In this document: in pieces, positions 1 to 7,345 of the stretch
Position numbering within the stretch: the first letter of the stretch is position 1
Layout: each line of letters begins with the position of its first letter
DNA from: Pseudoselenomonas ruminantium
GTDB lineage: Bacteria > Bacillota > Negativicutes > Selenomonadales > Selenomonadaceae
Direction of reading: 5' to 3'
Assembly: GCF_900142515.1 (NCBI RefSeq)
Contig: NZ_FRBC01000003.1
Span: 130,432-194,431 of the forward strand
Length of the DNA stretch: 64,000 bases
Made by a program: the position numbers and the translations under genes
Notes under the pieces: generated by a model
Told to the model about the DNA's origin: nothing
What the model saw: only the letters and a program-made list of their open reading frames with translations
The model's database searches: none

Positions 1-257
1 ACAGCATTGGCTGGAAGCTTCGTTGATTGGAGCGCCGTTGGCCTGCCCGGCGCAGGTAACTGGAAGATACGTACTTCTGCTGGCGGGGCATTTAGTGGAG
101 CGGCGAAAAAGTATTCCCACCGCCGCCCCGCTGAGCTGTAACAAATTGCGTTCCAGCTCACACAAACAAACTGCAATTTATGACAGGTTTTGTATTTGGG
201 GGGAAGATGGAGAACGGGACTCTTGACCGATTTTGACGGATTTTTGCAAGTTTCATC
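1..257. other. Left edge, no supported gene
   Basis: Frame 1 is open from the window edge to a stop at 139-141 and could be the tail of an upstream gene. Frame 2 is open to about 229 and has an ATG at 23 without a ribosome binding site. Neither translation shows a recognisable motif, so no gene is called. A LacI-type regulator could end here, but the sequence does not show it. Confidence 0.4.
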
Positions 258-286
258 TTGACAAAGTAAGAGAAAGCTTGTAGACT
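258..286 (+). promoter_or_regulatory. Sigma-A promoter of the sucrose operon
   Basis: TTGACA at 258-263 and TAGACT at 281-286 are separated by exactly 17 bp. The predicted start of transcription falls just before the inverted repeat at 293-308, leaving a leader of about 75 nt before scrA. Confidence 0.8.
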
Positions 287-292
287 GTAAAT

Positions 293-308
293 ATGAAATT
301 GGTTTCAT
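293..308. promoter_or_regulatory. LacI-family operator (ScrR-like)
   Basis: ATGAAATTGGTTTCAT is an almost perfect inverted repeat with ATGAAA/TTTCAT arms. It is centred a few bases after the predicted transcription start, the usual place for a LacI-type sucrose repressor. No repressor gene is visible in the window, so the binding protein is inferred. Confidence 0.65.
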
Positions 309-368
309 ACAGATTCTTTACAGGATTTATTCTTAGAAGCACGAACTAATAAAAGGAGGCTTTTTCCG

Positions 369-2210
369 ATGAAGGAAATTCGTTTGGACAGCCCGCTTAA
401 CGGCGAACTGGTGGAACTGTCCCAGGTAAACGATCCGGCTTTTGCCAGCGGAGCTATGGGATTTGGTGCGGCAGTGAAGAACCCGGAAGGCAAGGTTTAT
501 GCACCTGTTGACGGTGAAATCACGGTACTTTTTGAGACGAAGCATGCCATTGGCATCCATGGTGTGAATGGCGAAGACCTGCTGATTCATGTTGGTCTGG
601 ATACGGTGAAGCTCAGCGGTGAGCATTTCACGGCGCATGTGGAACAGGGCGCAAGCGTGAAAAAAGGCCAGCTGCTGCTGGAATTTGACGTAGAAGCCAT
701 CAAGGCTGCTGGTTATGATATTACGACGCCGTTTGTTGTAACCAATTCCAGTGAGTTTGAAAAAATTACCATTGCGCTGGGTGATAAGGAAATCGTCTCC
801 GCTCAGGCTGAGGAAAAGGCTACTGCCGTGACGGCTGATGATGAATACGCTGACCTGCCGAAGGAAGCCCGCGTAGCCAAGCTCATCGAGAAATATGTGG
901 GCGGTATGGATAACGTGCGCAATGCGGAACACTGTGCTACGCGCCTGCGCCTGATTATCAATGACAAATCCAAGATCGACGAGAAAGCCATTGAGAATAT
1001 CGACGGTGTAAAGGGCCAGTTCTTCGCAGCTGCCCAGTATCAGATCATTCTGGGCACGGGCTTTGTGGATAAGGTCTTTGCGGAATTCACCAAGGGCACG
1101 AACTTCTCCGGTGTCAGCAATAAGGAAGAAGCTTATGCTCAGATGACGCCGCTGCAGAAGATTTCCCGTACGCTGGGTGACGTATTCGTACCGATCATCC
1201 CTGTACTGGTTGCAACCGGTCTGTTCATGGGCCTGCGCGGTGCAGCTCAGAGCCTGGGGGTGGAGTTCAGCCCCAATGTGCTGCTGTTGAGCCAGATTCT
1301 CACGGATACGGCCTTCATCTTCCTGCCGGCACTTGTTTGCTGGTCCACGATGAAGCGCTTTGGCGGCACGCCAGTTATCGGTCTGGTTCTTGGCCTGATG
1401 CTGGTTGGTCCGCAGCTGCCGAATGCCTGGGCTGTTGCCGGCGGTGATGTGCAGCCCATTCCCATGGATGTCTTTGGCATGACCATCGGCATCGTGGGCT
1501 ATCAGGGTTCAGTCCTGCCCGCATTGGTGCTTGGTATCTTCGCAGCCAAGCTCCAGAAAGCGCTCAAGACAGTCGTTCCGGATATCATCGATCTGATTGT
1601 TACGCCGTTTGTCACGCTGTTCATTTCCATGATTCTCGGTATCCTCATCATCGGGCCCATCATGCATGCACTGGAAACGACAATTTTTGGTGCGGTATCC
1701 GCCTTCCTGCAGATGCCGATGGGTATCGGCGGCTTCATTGTCGGCGGCCTGCAGCAGGTTATCGTAGTATTTGGTGTGCATCATGTGTTCAATGCTCTCG
1801 AAGTACAGCTCCTGGCTTCCACGGGTGTTGACCCCTTCAATGCCATCATCACGGGTGCTATCGTAGCGCAGGGTGGTGCAGCTGTGGCTGTGGCCCTGAA
1901 GACGCAGGACCCCAAGAAACGTGCACTCTATATTTCCTCCGCTGTGCCTGCATTCCTGGGCATCACGGAACCGGCTATCTTCGGTATCAACCTGCGCTTC
2001 ATGAAGCCGTTCCTCTATGCATTGGTGGGCGGCGCCTGCGCTGGCGGCGTGGCCAGCTTCCTGCATCTGGCTGGTACGGGCATGGGCATCACGGTTCTGC
2101 CGGGTACGCTCCTGTATCTTGACCATCTGCTGGAATATGTGATTGTAAACCTGATCGGTTTTGGTATAGCGTTCGCTCTGACCTTCACGCTGTTCAAACC
2201 GGAAGAATAA
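369..2210 (+). CDS. scrA: PTS permease EIIABC, sucrose-type
   Basis: The protein imports and phosphorylates a sugar, most likely sucrose, in the inner membrane using phosphate passed from HPr. Domains run EIIA (about 1-140), EIIB (about 165-240), EIIC (about 255-613). The EIIA site has His59 and His74 in the LLIHVGLDTV motif. The EIIB phosphocysteine is Cys189 in NAEHCATRLRL. The EIIC part is highly hydrophobic. The A-B-C order differs from the B-C-A order common in beta-glucoside/sucrose permeases. AAAGGAGG lies about 8 nt before the ATG. The next gene is a GH32 sucrose-6-phosphate hydrolase, which supports sucrose; trehalose or a beta-glucoside is less likely. Confidence 0.88.
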   Translation: MKEIRLDSPLNGELVELSQVNDPAFASGAMGFGAAVKNPEGKVYAPVDGEITVLFETKHAIGIHGVNGEDLLIHVGLDTVKLSGEHFTAHVEQGASVKKGQLLLEFDVEAIKAAGYDITTPFVVTNSSEFEKITIALGDKEIVSAQAEEKATAVTADDEYADLPKEARVAKLIEKYVGGMDNVRNAEHCATRLRLIINDKSKIDEKAIENIDGVKGQFFAAAQYQIILGTGFVDKVFAEFTKGTNFSGVSNKEEAYAQMTPLQKISRTLGDVFVPIIPVLVATGLFMGLRGAAQSLGVEFSPNVLLLSQILTDTAFIFLPALVCWSTMKRFGGTPVIGLVLGLMLVGPQLPNAWAVAGGDVQPIPMDVFGMTIGIVGYQGSVLPALVLGIFAAKLQKALKTVVPDIIDLIVTPFVTLFISMILGILIIGPIMHALETTIFGAVSAFLQMPMGIGGFIVGGLQQVIVVFGVHHVFNALEVQLLASTGVDPFNAIITGAIVAQGGAAVAVALKTQDPKKRALYISSAVPAFLGITEPAIFGINLRFMKPFLYALVGGACAGGVASFLHLAGTGMGITVLPGTLLYLDHLLEYVIVNLIGFGIAFALTFTLFKPEE

Positions 2211-2216
2211 AGTTAG

Positions 2217-2242
2217 GGGAAGGCTATGCCTTCCCTTTTTTT
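2217..2242 (+). terminator. Intercistronic terminator or attenuator
   Basis: GGGAAGGC-TAT-GCCTTCCC forms an 8-bp stem with a 3-nt loop and is followed by seven T. It sits between scrA and scrB, so it probably lowers rather than abolishes scrB expression. Its position rules out the ATG at 2226 as the scrB start. Confidence 0.75.
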
Positions 2243-2261
2243 ACAAAGGAAGGTGAACACC

Positions 2262-3707
2262 ATGGAAAAATTCAATAAACAGGAAGTTGATGCGAAATTA
2301 AAGGAAAGTTTCCCCTTGGAACATCGTTGGCATAACCGCTTTCATCTGGAAATGCCCTTTGGCCTGATCAACGATCCAAATGGACTGGCATTTCAGGATG
2401 GAGAATTCCATCTCTTCTATCAGTGGAATCCGCTGGGCTGTGAGCATAAGAATAAATGCTGGGCCCATACGGCGACGCGGGATTTCGTTCATTACAGCAT
2501 GCCGGAGCTGGCTTTGTGGCCGGATGACGAACACGACAAAGACGGCTGTTACTCTGGCTGCGGCACCATAGAAGATGGTCGGCTCAGAGTCCTCTACACC
2601 TGCAATCGCAAGGAAGATGGCGTGCGCATTCCTGCCCAGCGTTTTGGCAGCTTGAAGGGCGGCAAGGTCGAGAAAGAGGAAATCATCGTTCCCGACCATC
2701 CCGAAGGAATCACAGGCCATTTCCGTGATCCCTATATCTTCAGCCGCCGGGGCAAGCGGTATTTCGTGATCGGTGCCCAGCGGGAAGCCGATGAAAAGGG
2801 TACGGTGCTGATATATGAAGAAACGGCAGAGGGCTGGAAGAACTTGGGCGAAGTGCAGAATCGTCTGGGCGATTTCGGTTATATGTGGGAATGCCCCAAT
2901 CTCGTGCAGTTTGGCAGCTATGATGTGCTGATCTTCTGCCCGCAGGGGCTTGAAGCGCGGGAGTTTGACCGGCAGAACATCTATCAGGCCGGTTATATCG
3001 CTGGCCATCTTTCCCTGGACAGCATGGATATGATGCAGCATACGAAGTTCCAGGAACTGGACCGCGGTTTTGATTTCTATGCACCCCAGGTGCTCACCCA
3101 TGAAGGGCGGCAGATCCTGATTGGCTGGATGGGCATGCCCGATAAGGACAATGAATATCCGACAGCGGAACTGGGCTGGCAGTACAGCCTGACCATGCCC
3201 CGCGAACTGCGTCTGCGTCAGGGCCATATCTATTCACGGCCAGCCCGCGAGATGAAAGATCTGCGCATTGCCGAGACCGCTGTGGAATTGGAAGCAGAGA
3301 ATGTCACGGAAATCAGCCGTCCTCTGTTCGAGGGATCGGAAATCCTGCTGGATATGGATTTGGGCGAGAGCAGGGAAATCGTGACCACGCTGGCTTATGG
3401 TACGGAAAAGCTGCGTTTTATCTATGACCGCAAGGCACAGGTGATGTCCATTGACCGCAATGAGATGAAAAACGGCGGCCGGGGGGTGCGTCGCTTCAAG
3501 CTTTTTGCCGATGAGAACCTGTCCTGGCAGATCTTTGTGGACAAGACGGCAGTGGAAGTGTTCTTCCAGCATGGTGAGGAAGTCGCCAGCATCCTGGTGT
3601 TCCCCGAGAAGAACATCCAGCCGGAGCTTAGAGTGGCAGCCGATGGGGAAATCAAATCCCTGAGCGGCAAGATCTGGCAGCTGGACAGCTTTAAATTCAA
3701 CGCTTGA
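2262..3707 (+). CDS. scrB: Sucrose-6-phosphate hydrolase (GH32)
   Basis: This cytoplasmic enzyme splits sucrose-6-phosphate, the product of the upstream permease, into glucose-6-phosphate and fructose. The GH32 signatures are all present: nucleophile Asp38 in INDPNG, Asp156 in FRDP and acid/base Glu210 in WECPN. A five-bladed propeller is followed by a C-terminal beta-sandwich. At 481 residues it has the usual family length. The start at 2262 is preferred because AAGGAAGG lies about 8 nt upstream; an upstream in-frame ATG at 2226 falls inside the terminator hairpin. The fructose released could enter the fru genes at 46-50 kb only after re-phosphorylation. Confidence 0.92.
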   Translation: MEKFNKQEVDAKLKESFPLEHRWHNRFHLEMPFGLINDPNGLAFQDGEFHLFYQWNPLGCEHKNKCWAHTATRDFVHYSMPELALWPDDEHDKDGCYSGCGTIEDGRLRVLYTCNRKEDGVRIPAQRFGSLKGGKVEKEEIIVPDHPEGITGHFRDPYIFSRRGKRYFVIGAQREADEKGTVLIYEETAEGWKNLGEVQNRLGDFGYMWECPNLVQFGSYDVLIFCPQGLEAREFDRQNIYQAGYIAGHLSLDSMDMMQHTKFQELDRGFDFYAPQVLTHEGRQILIGWMGMPDKDNEYPTAELGWQYSLTMPRELRLRQGHIYSRPAREMKDLRIAETAVELEAENVTEISRPLFEGSEILLDMDLGESREIVTTLAYGTEKLRFIYDRKAQVMSIDRNEMKNGGRGVRRFKLFADENLSWQIFVDKTAVEVFFQHGEEVASILVFPEKNIQPELRVAADGEIKSLSGKIWQLDSFKFNA

Positions 3708-3715
3708 CGATAAAA

Positions 3716-3758
3716 AGGAATAAGCCCCTGAAACCATTGGTTTCAGGGGCTTATTCCT
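3716..3758. terminator. Convergent terminator after scrB
   Basis: A perfect 20-bp stem with a 3-nt loop (arms 3716-3735 and 3739-3758). The A-run at 3712-3716 becomes a U-run for minus-strand transcripts, so it best terminates the hypothetical gene at 3787-4023 and may also stop scrAB transcription. Confidence 0.8.
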
Positions 3759-3786
3759 GTCAGAAAACGGCTGGGGAAGCCGTACG

Positions 3787-4023
3787 TCAGTTGTTTACTG
3801 CGCGATCCTCGAACGTTTCCTTTTTCAGCGGGATTCGTCTAATTCGGTCGAAGGGGATTGACTCAAACGAATAACGAATATCAAGATACGCATCCGTACG
3901 ATTAAAAATGACCTTCTTCAGGGAAAATTTTGAGGTCTTTTTAATGCGGTTGATATAAAACAGCGCATCTTCAGCTGAAAAGGTTCCATTCTCGATGATA
4001 ACGCGGACGTCATCGACTATCAT
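3787..4023 (-). CDS. Hypothetical 78-residue protein
   Basis: No family is recognised. The protein is 78 residues, mixed alpha/beta in character and basic in its middle (NRIKKTSKFSLKK), with no signal peptide or membrane segment. The start at 4023 is set by GGAGGTG nine bases upstream; the reading frame is open further but that stretch forms the structured leader. It has its own promoter at 4153-4181 and a strong terminator at 3716-3758, so it is a separate transcription unit of about 430 nt. The dedicated signals make a real gene likely despite the small size. Confidence 0.7.
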   Translation of the reverse strand: MIVDDVRVIIENGTFSAEDALFYINRIKKTSKFSLKKVIFNRTDAYLDIRYSFESIPFDRIRRIPLKKETFEDRAVNN

Positions 4024-4052
4024 GGGGAAACACCTCCAACAAATAAAACACC

Positions 4053-4096
4053 GCATAAGCCGCCTATTGGGGATTATCAGGGACGGCAGCTTATGC
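4053..4096 (-). other. Hairpin in the 5' leader of the small gene
   Basis: Arms GCATAAGC (4053-4060) and GCTTATGC (4089-4096) pair, with extra GCC/GGC pairs inside. It lies in the roughly 120-nt leader between promoter and start codon and could influence translation or mRNA stability. Confidence 0.5.
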
Positions 4097-4152
4097 ATTC
4101 CTTGTTGTTAGCGAAGCAAAGGAATAGAGTAATCCTTAACAACTCGATATAC

Positions 4153-4181
4153 AGTATACACTAAGATTAAGTTCTTGTGAA
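4153..4181 (-). promoter_or_regulatory. Promoter of the 78-residue gene
   Basis: On the minus strand TTCACA (4181-4176) and TATACT (4158-4153) are separated by 17 bp. It points toward the hypothetical gene ending at 3787. Confidence 0.7.
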
Positions 4182-4335
4182 GTAGCAAATGTTACCGTTA
4201 TTGCCCAAAAGTCTCAATTTCTCTGGAATTATTTCCAGTGATTAGGCATTAAGTCACAATCTCGCCTGTTTTTGAGTGTTTTTAACGTTTTATGCATGAT
4301 TTTTCCTGAAGTCGGGATATAAAAATTTATAATCC
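4182..4335. other. Divergent intergenic spacer
   Basis: AT-rich spacer between the divergent promoters. It contains no open frame with a ribosome binding site. An isolated GTCACAAT at 4253-4260 matches the half-site of the palindrome that follows. Confidence 0.5.
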
Positions 4336-4362
4336 GTCACAATTCATATTATGAATTGTGAC
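4336..4362. promoter_or_regulatory. 27-nt palindrome upstream of the trk operon
   Basis: Two perfect 13-bp arms, GTCACAATTCATA at 4336-4348 and its complement at 4350-4362, flank a single T. It ends 32 bp upstream of the operator/promoter of trkA and has no T-run, so a protein-binding site is more likely than a terminator. Confidence 0.7.
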
Positions 4363-4393
4363 TATTTCCTAGCGGTGATCGTGCGGCCGCAGG

Positions 4394-4433
4394 ATTTTAT
4401 CTATCGACAAAATCTGAATAATAGCGTTATAAT
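4394..4433 (+). promoter_or_regulatory. trkA promoter with overlapping operator
   Basis: TCGACA (4404-4409) and TATAAT (4428-4433) are 18 bp apart. An inverted repeat at 4394-4413, with arms ATTTT(A)TC and GACAAAAT around TATC and one mismatch, overlaps the -35 box. Almost the same 40 bp recur at 38557-38596 before mqnE. Confidence 0.8.
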
Positions 4434-4481
4434 AAATTGAAAAATAGTGAATCTTTATCTGCCAGCGGGGAGGGTGTAATT

Positions 4482-5834
4482 TTGCGTATCATCGTGGTTG
4501 GAGCCGGGAAACTTGGCTACAGTATAGCGGAGCTTTTATCCAAGGAACAGTTTGATGTCGTGGTCATCGATAAGGATGAAAGCCAGCTGGAGGCGGCTAA
4601 GAATACCTTGGATGTACTTACCATCGCGGCCAATGGTGCCAGCCCGCTTACCATGGATGACCCGGATGTACGGGATGCGGATATCCTGATTGCGGTGACG
4701 GCCAGTGATGAAGTCAACATGGTGGCCTGTGTATTGGCCAAGAAACATGGAATCAAGCATACGATTGCCCGGATTCGTGATATGAAATTCATTTCTGAGG
4801 CCAAAGACTATCTGAAGCAGAACTTTGATATTGATGTGATGCTTAATCCGGAGATGATTACGGCCAATGAAATCAATCGCATCCTCATGACACCCGCCGC
4901 GCTGAATGTGGAAGACTTTGCCCATGGGAAGATTCGTCTCTTTGAGACGAAGATCCATCGGAAATCTCCGCTGATCGGCATTCCCTTGAAGAAGATCCAA
5001 TTGCCACAGGGTGTGCTGGCCGGTATGATATTCCGGGACCATCGTATGATCATCCCGCATGGTGATGACAGTTTCCAGTCGCAGGACAATGCGTACTTCA
5101 TTGGTATCCCGGAAGCGATTGAGAAGTTCAGCCAGAAGCTGACGCAGCGCAATGCCCGCAAGCTGCATCGCGTGCTGATCATTGGTGCAGGCCGGGCAGG
5201 CCGGGCTTTGGCCAAGGAACTGGATGATCAGGGCGTGCATGTGAAGGTCATCGACCTGGATCGGGAACGCTGCCAGATCATGGCTGGTATGCTCAACAAT
5301 GGCATCGCGATCTGTGGCGATGGCACGGATATCGATCTGCTGGTGGAAGAGGATGTAGCGCATGCGGATGTGGTGATCTGCCTGACGGAGGATGATAAGC
5401 TGAATCTGATGCTGGCCTTGCTGGCACGTCATCTGTCCGGGAATCGTACGAAAACGGTAGTGCGCGTGTCCCGCAACGAGTATGTGGAACTCATGGAGAA
5501 AGTGGGTGTGGATATCGTGCTTTCCGCCCGCTTGCTGTCGGCCAGTGAAGTGCTGGCTTTTGCCCGCCGGGGTGGTGTGGTATCCGTGTCCCTGCTGGAA
5601 GGGGCCAAGGCAGAGGCCGTGGAAGTCATTGTGCAGGAGGGTGCACCTGTGGCTGGGCAGAAGCTCATGGATGTGAAATTGCCCAGAGAATGTCTGGTCT
5701 GCGCCTATGTGCGCAATGGTGAGGCCAATATACCGAATGGTCATACCATCTTGCAGCCGGGGGACAGCACGATTCTCTTTATCCAAAAACAGTTTTCACA
5801 GCAGGTCATCAAGTATTTCAAAGGGAAGGAATAA
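4482..5834 (+). CDS. trkA: Trk potassium uptake protein TrkA
   Basis: This peripheral cytoplasmic NAD-binding subunit gates TrkH potassium channels. Two RCK units are visible: an N-terminal Rossmann motif VVGAGKLG at residues 5-12 and a second one, LIIGAGRAG, near residue 231, each followed by a TrkA_C-like domain. The length of 450 residues is normal for a double-unit TrkA. The start is taken as TTG 4482, preceded by GGGGAGGGTG. The longer frame beginning at 4437 would start almost at the predicted transcription start, too close to the -10 box at 4428-4433. It heads an operon with two trkH genes. Confidence 0.92.
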   Translation: MRIIVVGAGKLGYSIAELLSKEQFDVVVIDKDESQLEAAKNTLDVLTIAANGASPLTMDDPDVRDADILIAVTASDEVNMVACVLAKKHGIKHTIARIRDMKFISEAKDYLKQNFDIDVMLNPEMITANEINRILMTPAALNVEDFAHGKIRLFETKIHRKSPLIGIPLKKIQLPQGVLAGMIFRDHRMIIPHGDDSFQSQDNAYFIGIPEAIEKFSQKLTQRNARKLHRVLIIGAGRAGRALAKELDDQGVHVKVIDLDRERCQIMAGMLNNGIAICGDGTDIDLLVEEDVAHADVVICLTEDDKLNLMLALLARHLSGNRTKTVVRVSRNEYVELMEKVGVDIVLSARLLSASEVLAFARRGGVVSVSLLEGAKAEAVEVIVQEGAPVAGQKLMDVKLPRECLVCAYVRNGEANIPNGHTILQPGDSTILFIQKQFSQQVIKYFKGKE

Positions 5835-5859
5835 ACAGCAGCTTAGAGGATTGTGAATT

Positions 5860-7341
5860 GTGATGGGTATACAAAAGGCGAATGGTTGGGAACTTTTCTG
5901 GCTCCTGATGGGGCAAATGTCCATAGTGATGGCGGGGGCACTGGCAGTGCCTTTTACAGCTGCGCTGATCTGGCAGGATACGGAGGCGTGGCTGTTTGTC
6001 CTGCCTGCAGTCTTTGCCTATGTTCTGGGGAAGAAAATGATTGAGTTTGGCGCTTCCGAAGAACGGGGGCGGCAGCTTACCATGAAGGAGGGCGTGTTCT
6101 TCATGTCCTTTGTCTGGATCTTCATGGGGCTTATCGGTCTGATGCCCTATGCGATTTCCGGGTTGTTTCCTAGTTTTGCTGCGGCTTTTTTTGAGGCTGT
6201 TTCGTCGCTGACGACTACCGGTTTGTCCTGCCTGCCCTTTGACCGGATTGGCCTGCCAAGGGCCTTGCTGCTTTGGCATGGGATTATGAGCTGGCTGGGT
6301 GGCCTGACCTTTGTGGTCATCATGGTGACCGTGCTGCCGCAGGTCAGCGGGTGCTTTGGTTTGACTTTGTCGGCTCGGCAGTCCATATTTTTCAGTCCGG
6401 TCTGGAATAAGATGGCACAGTCGGCGCGGCAGGGAACGACTGTGTATGCAGTGCTGACCTTGCTGTCCGCATTGGTTTATTATCTGGCGGGCCTGAATCC
6501 GTTTGAATCCCTGCTGCGGGCCATGGTGACGATATCTTCCAGCGGGGGCACATCTGCCTACGCTTTTATCTATTATGATAATCCGGCCTTGGAACTGGCT
6601 GCTTTTACTACGATGCTGATTTCCAGCCTGAGCCTGTTGCTGCTCTGGCGAGCCTGGAAGATGAAACAGCCCTTGCTGCTTTGGGCCGATACGGAAATCC
6701 GGCATTTCCTGCTGGTGGTGCTGGCCTCCGGGGCGCTTCTGGGCGGGCATCTGTATTATCAGGGTGTCTATGATTTTGTGGAGAGCATGCGTTATGGATA
6801 TTTTCAGGCCATGTCGTTCATCTCTACCAATGGCTTTGTGGCGGCACCATTTTGGCTTTGGCCGTCTTTTGATCATTATGTGCTGTTTTTGCTCGTGTTC
6901 GTGGGGGGCTGTATCGGTTCCGCTACCGGAGGGCTGAAAATCATGCGGCTTCTGGTGCTTTTGCGTTTGTCCTGGGCAGAACTGCGCCGTACCCTGCACC
7001 CGCGCATGGTGATTTCCTTGAAAATCGACGGGCTGCCGGTGCCGGATAAGATCGTGGGCCGGATTTTGTCATTTTTCTTTCTCTATATGCTGGTGTATGC
7101 CATTTTCGCCCTCCTGCTGTCGCTGAGTGGAATCAGTATCGTGCAGGCATTGGGGCTGGCTTCCGGCTGTTTGACCAGTACGGGTGCATCGGCCGCTATT
7201 TTTGGTGTGGACAGCCTGCATATTCTGCCGGATTGGGCGAAATTGGTCTGCAGCTTGTTGATGGTCATCGGAAGGGTGGAGATCTTTTCCTTCTTAGTGC
7301 TTCTGGATATGGGGCGCCGTAGTTTGCAAAAGAGGTGGTAA
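5860..7341 (+). CDS. trkH: TrkH-family potassium transporter, copy 1
   Basis: An integral inner-membrane potassium channel/transporter subunit of 493 residues with about 10-12 hydrophobic segments. The four pore-loop filter regions can be seen: SSLTTTGLS, SSSGGTSAY, SFISTNGFV and TSTGASAA. GGCIGSATGGLK, typical of the family, lies between the last two. It begins 25 nt after trkA. GAGGA lies 9 nt before GTG 5860 and 12 nt before ATG 5863; either may be the start. The next gene is a second TrkH, so the two probably share TrkA. Confidence 0.9.
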   Translation: MMGIQKANGWELFWLLMGQMSIVMAGALAVPFTAALIWQDTEAWLFVLPAVFAYVLGKKMIEFGASEERGRQLTMKEGVFFMSFVWIFMGLIGLMPYAISGLFPSFAAAFFEAVSSLTTTGLSCLPFDRIGLPRALLLWHGIMSWLGGLTFVVIMVTVLPQVSGCFGLTLSARQSIFFSPVWNKMAQSARQGTTVYAVLTLLSALVYYLAGLNPFESLLRAMVTISSSGGTSAYAFIYYDNPALELAAFTTMLISSLSLLLLWRAWKMKQPLLLWADTEIRHFLLVVLASGALLGGHLYYQGVYDFVESMRYGYFQAMSFISTNGFVAAPFWLWPSFDHYVLFLLVFVGGCIGSATGGLKIMRLLVLLRLSWAELRRTLHPRMVISLKIDGLPVPDKIVGRILSFFFLYMLVYAIFALLLSLSGISIVQALGLASGCLTSTGASAAIFGVDSLHILPDWAKLVCSLLMVIGRVEIFSFLVLLDMGRRSLQKRW

Positions 7342-7345
7342 AGGG

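Noticed and set aside
23-226. 67-codon frame at the left edge
   Set aside because: No binding site and no motif; may be part of a truncated frame but cannot be told from chance.
3716-3758. Possible mobile-element inverted repeat after scrB
   Set aside because: The 20-bp perfect stem has a 3-nt loop and a T-run on one side, which fits a terminator; no second copy or target duplication is present.
4336-4362. 27-nt palindrome as a transcription terminator
   Set aside because: No T-run follows on either strand and no gene ends near it, so it was kept as a possible binding site instead.
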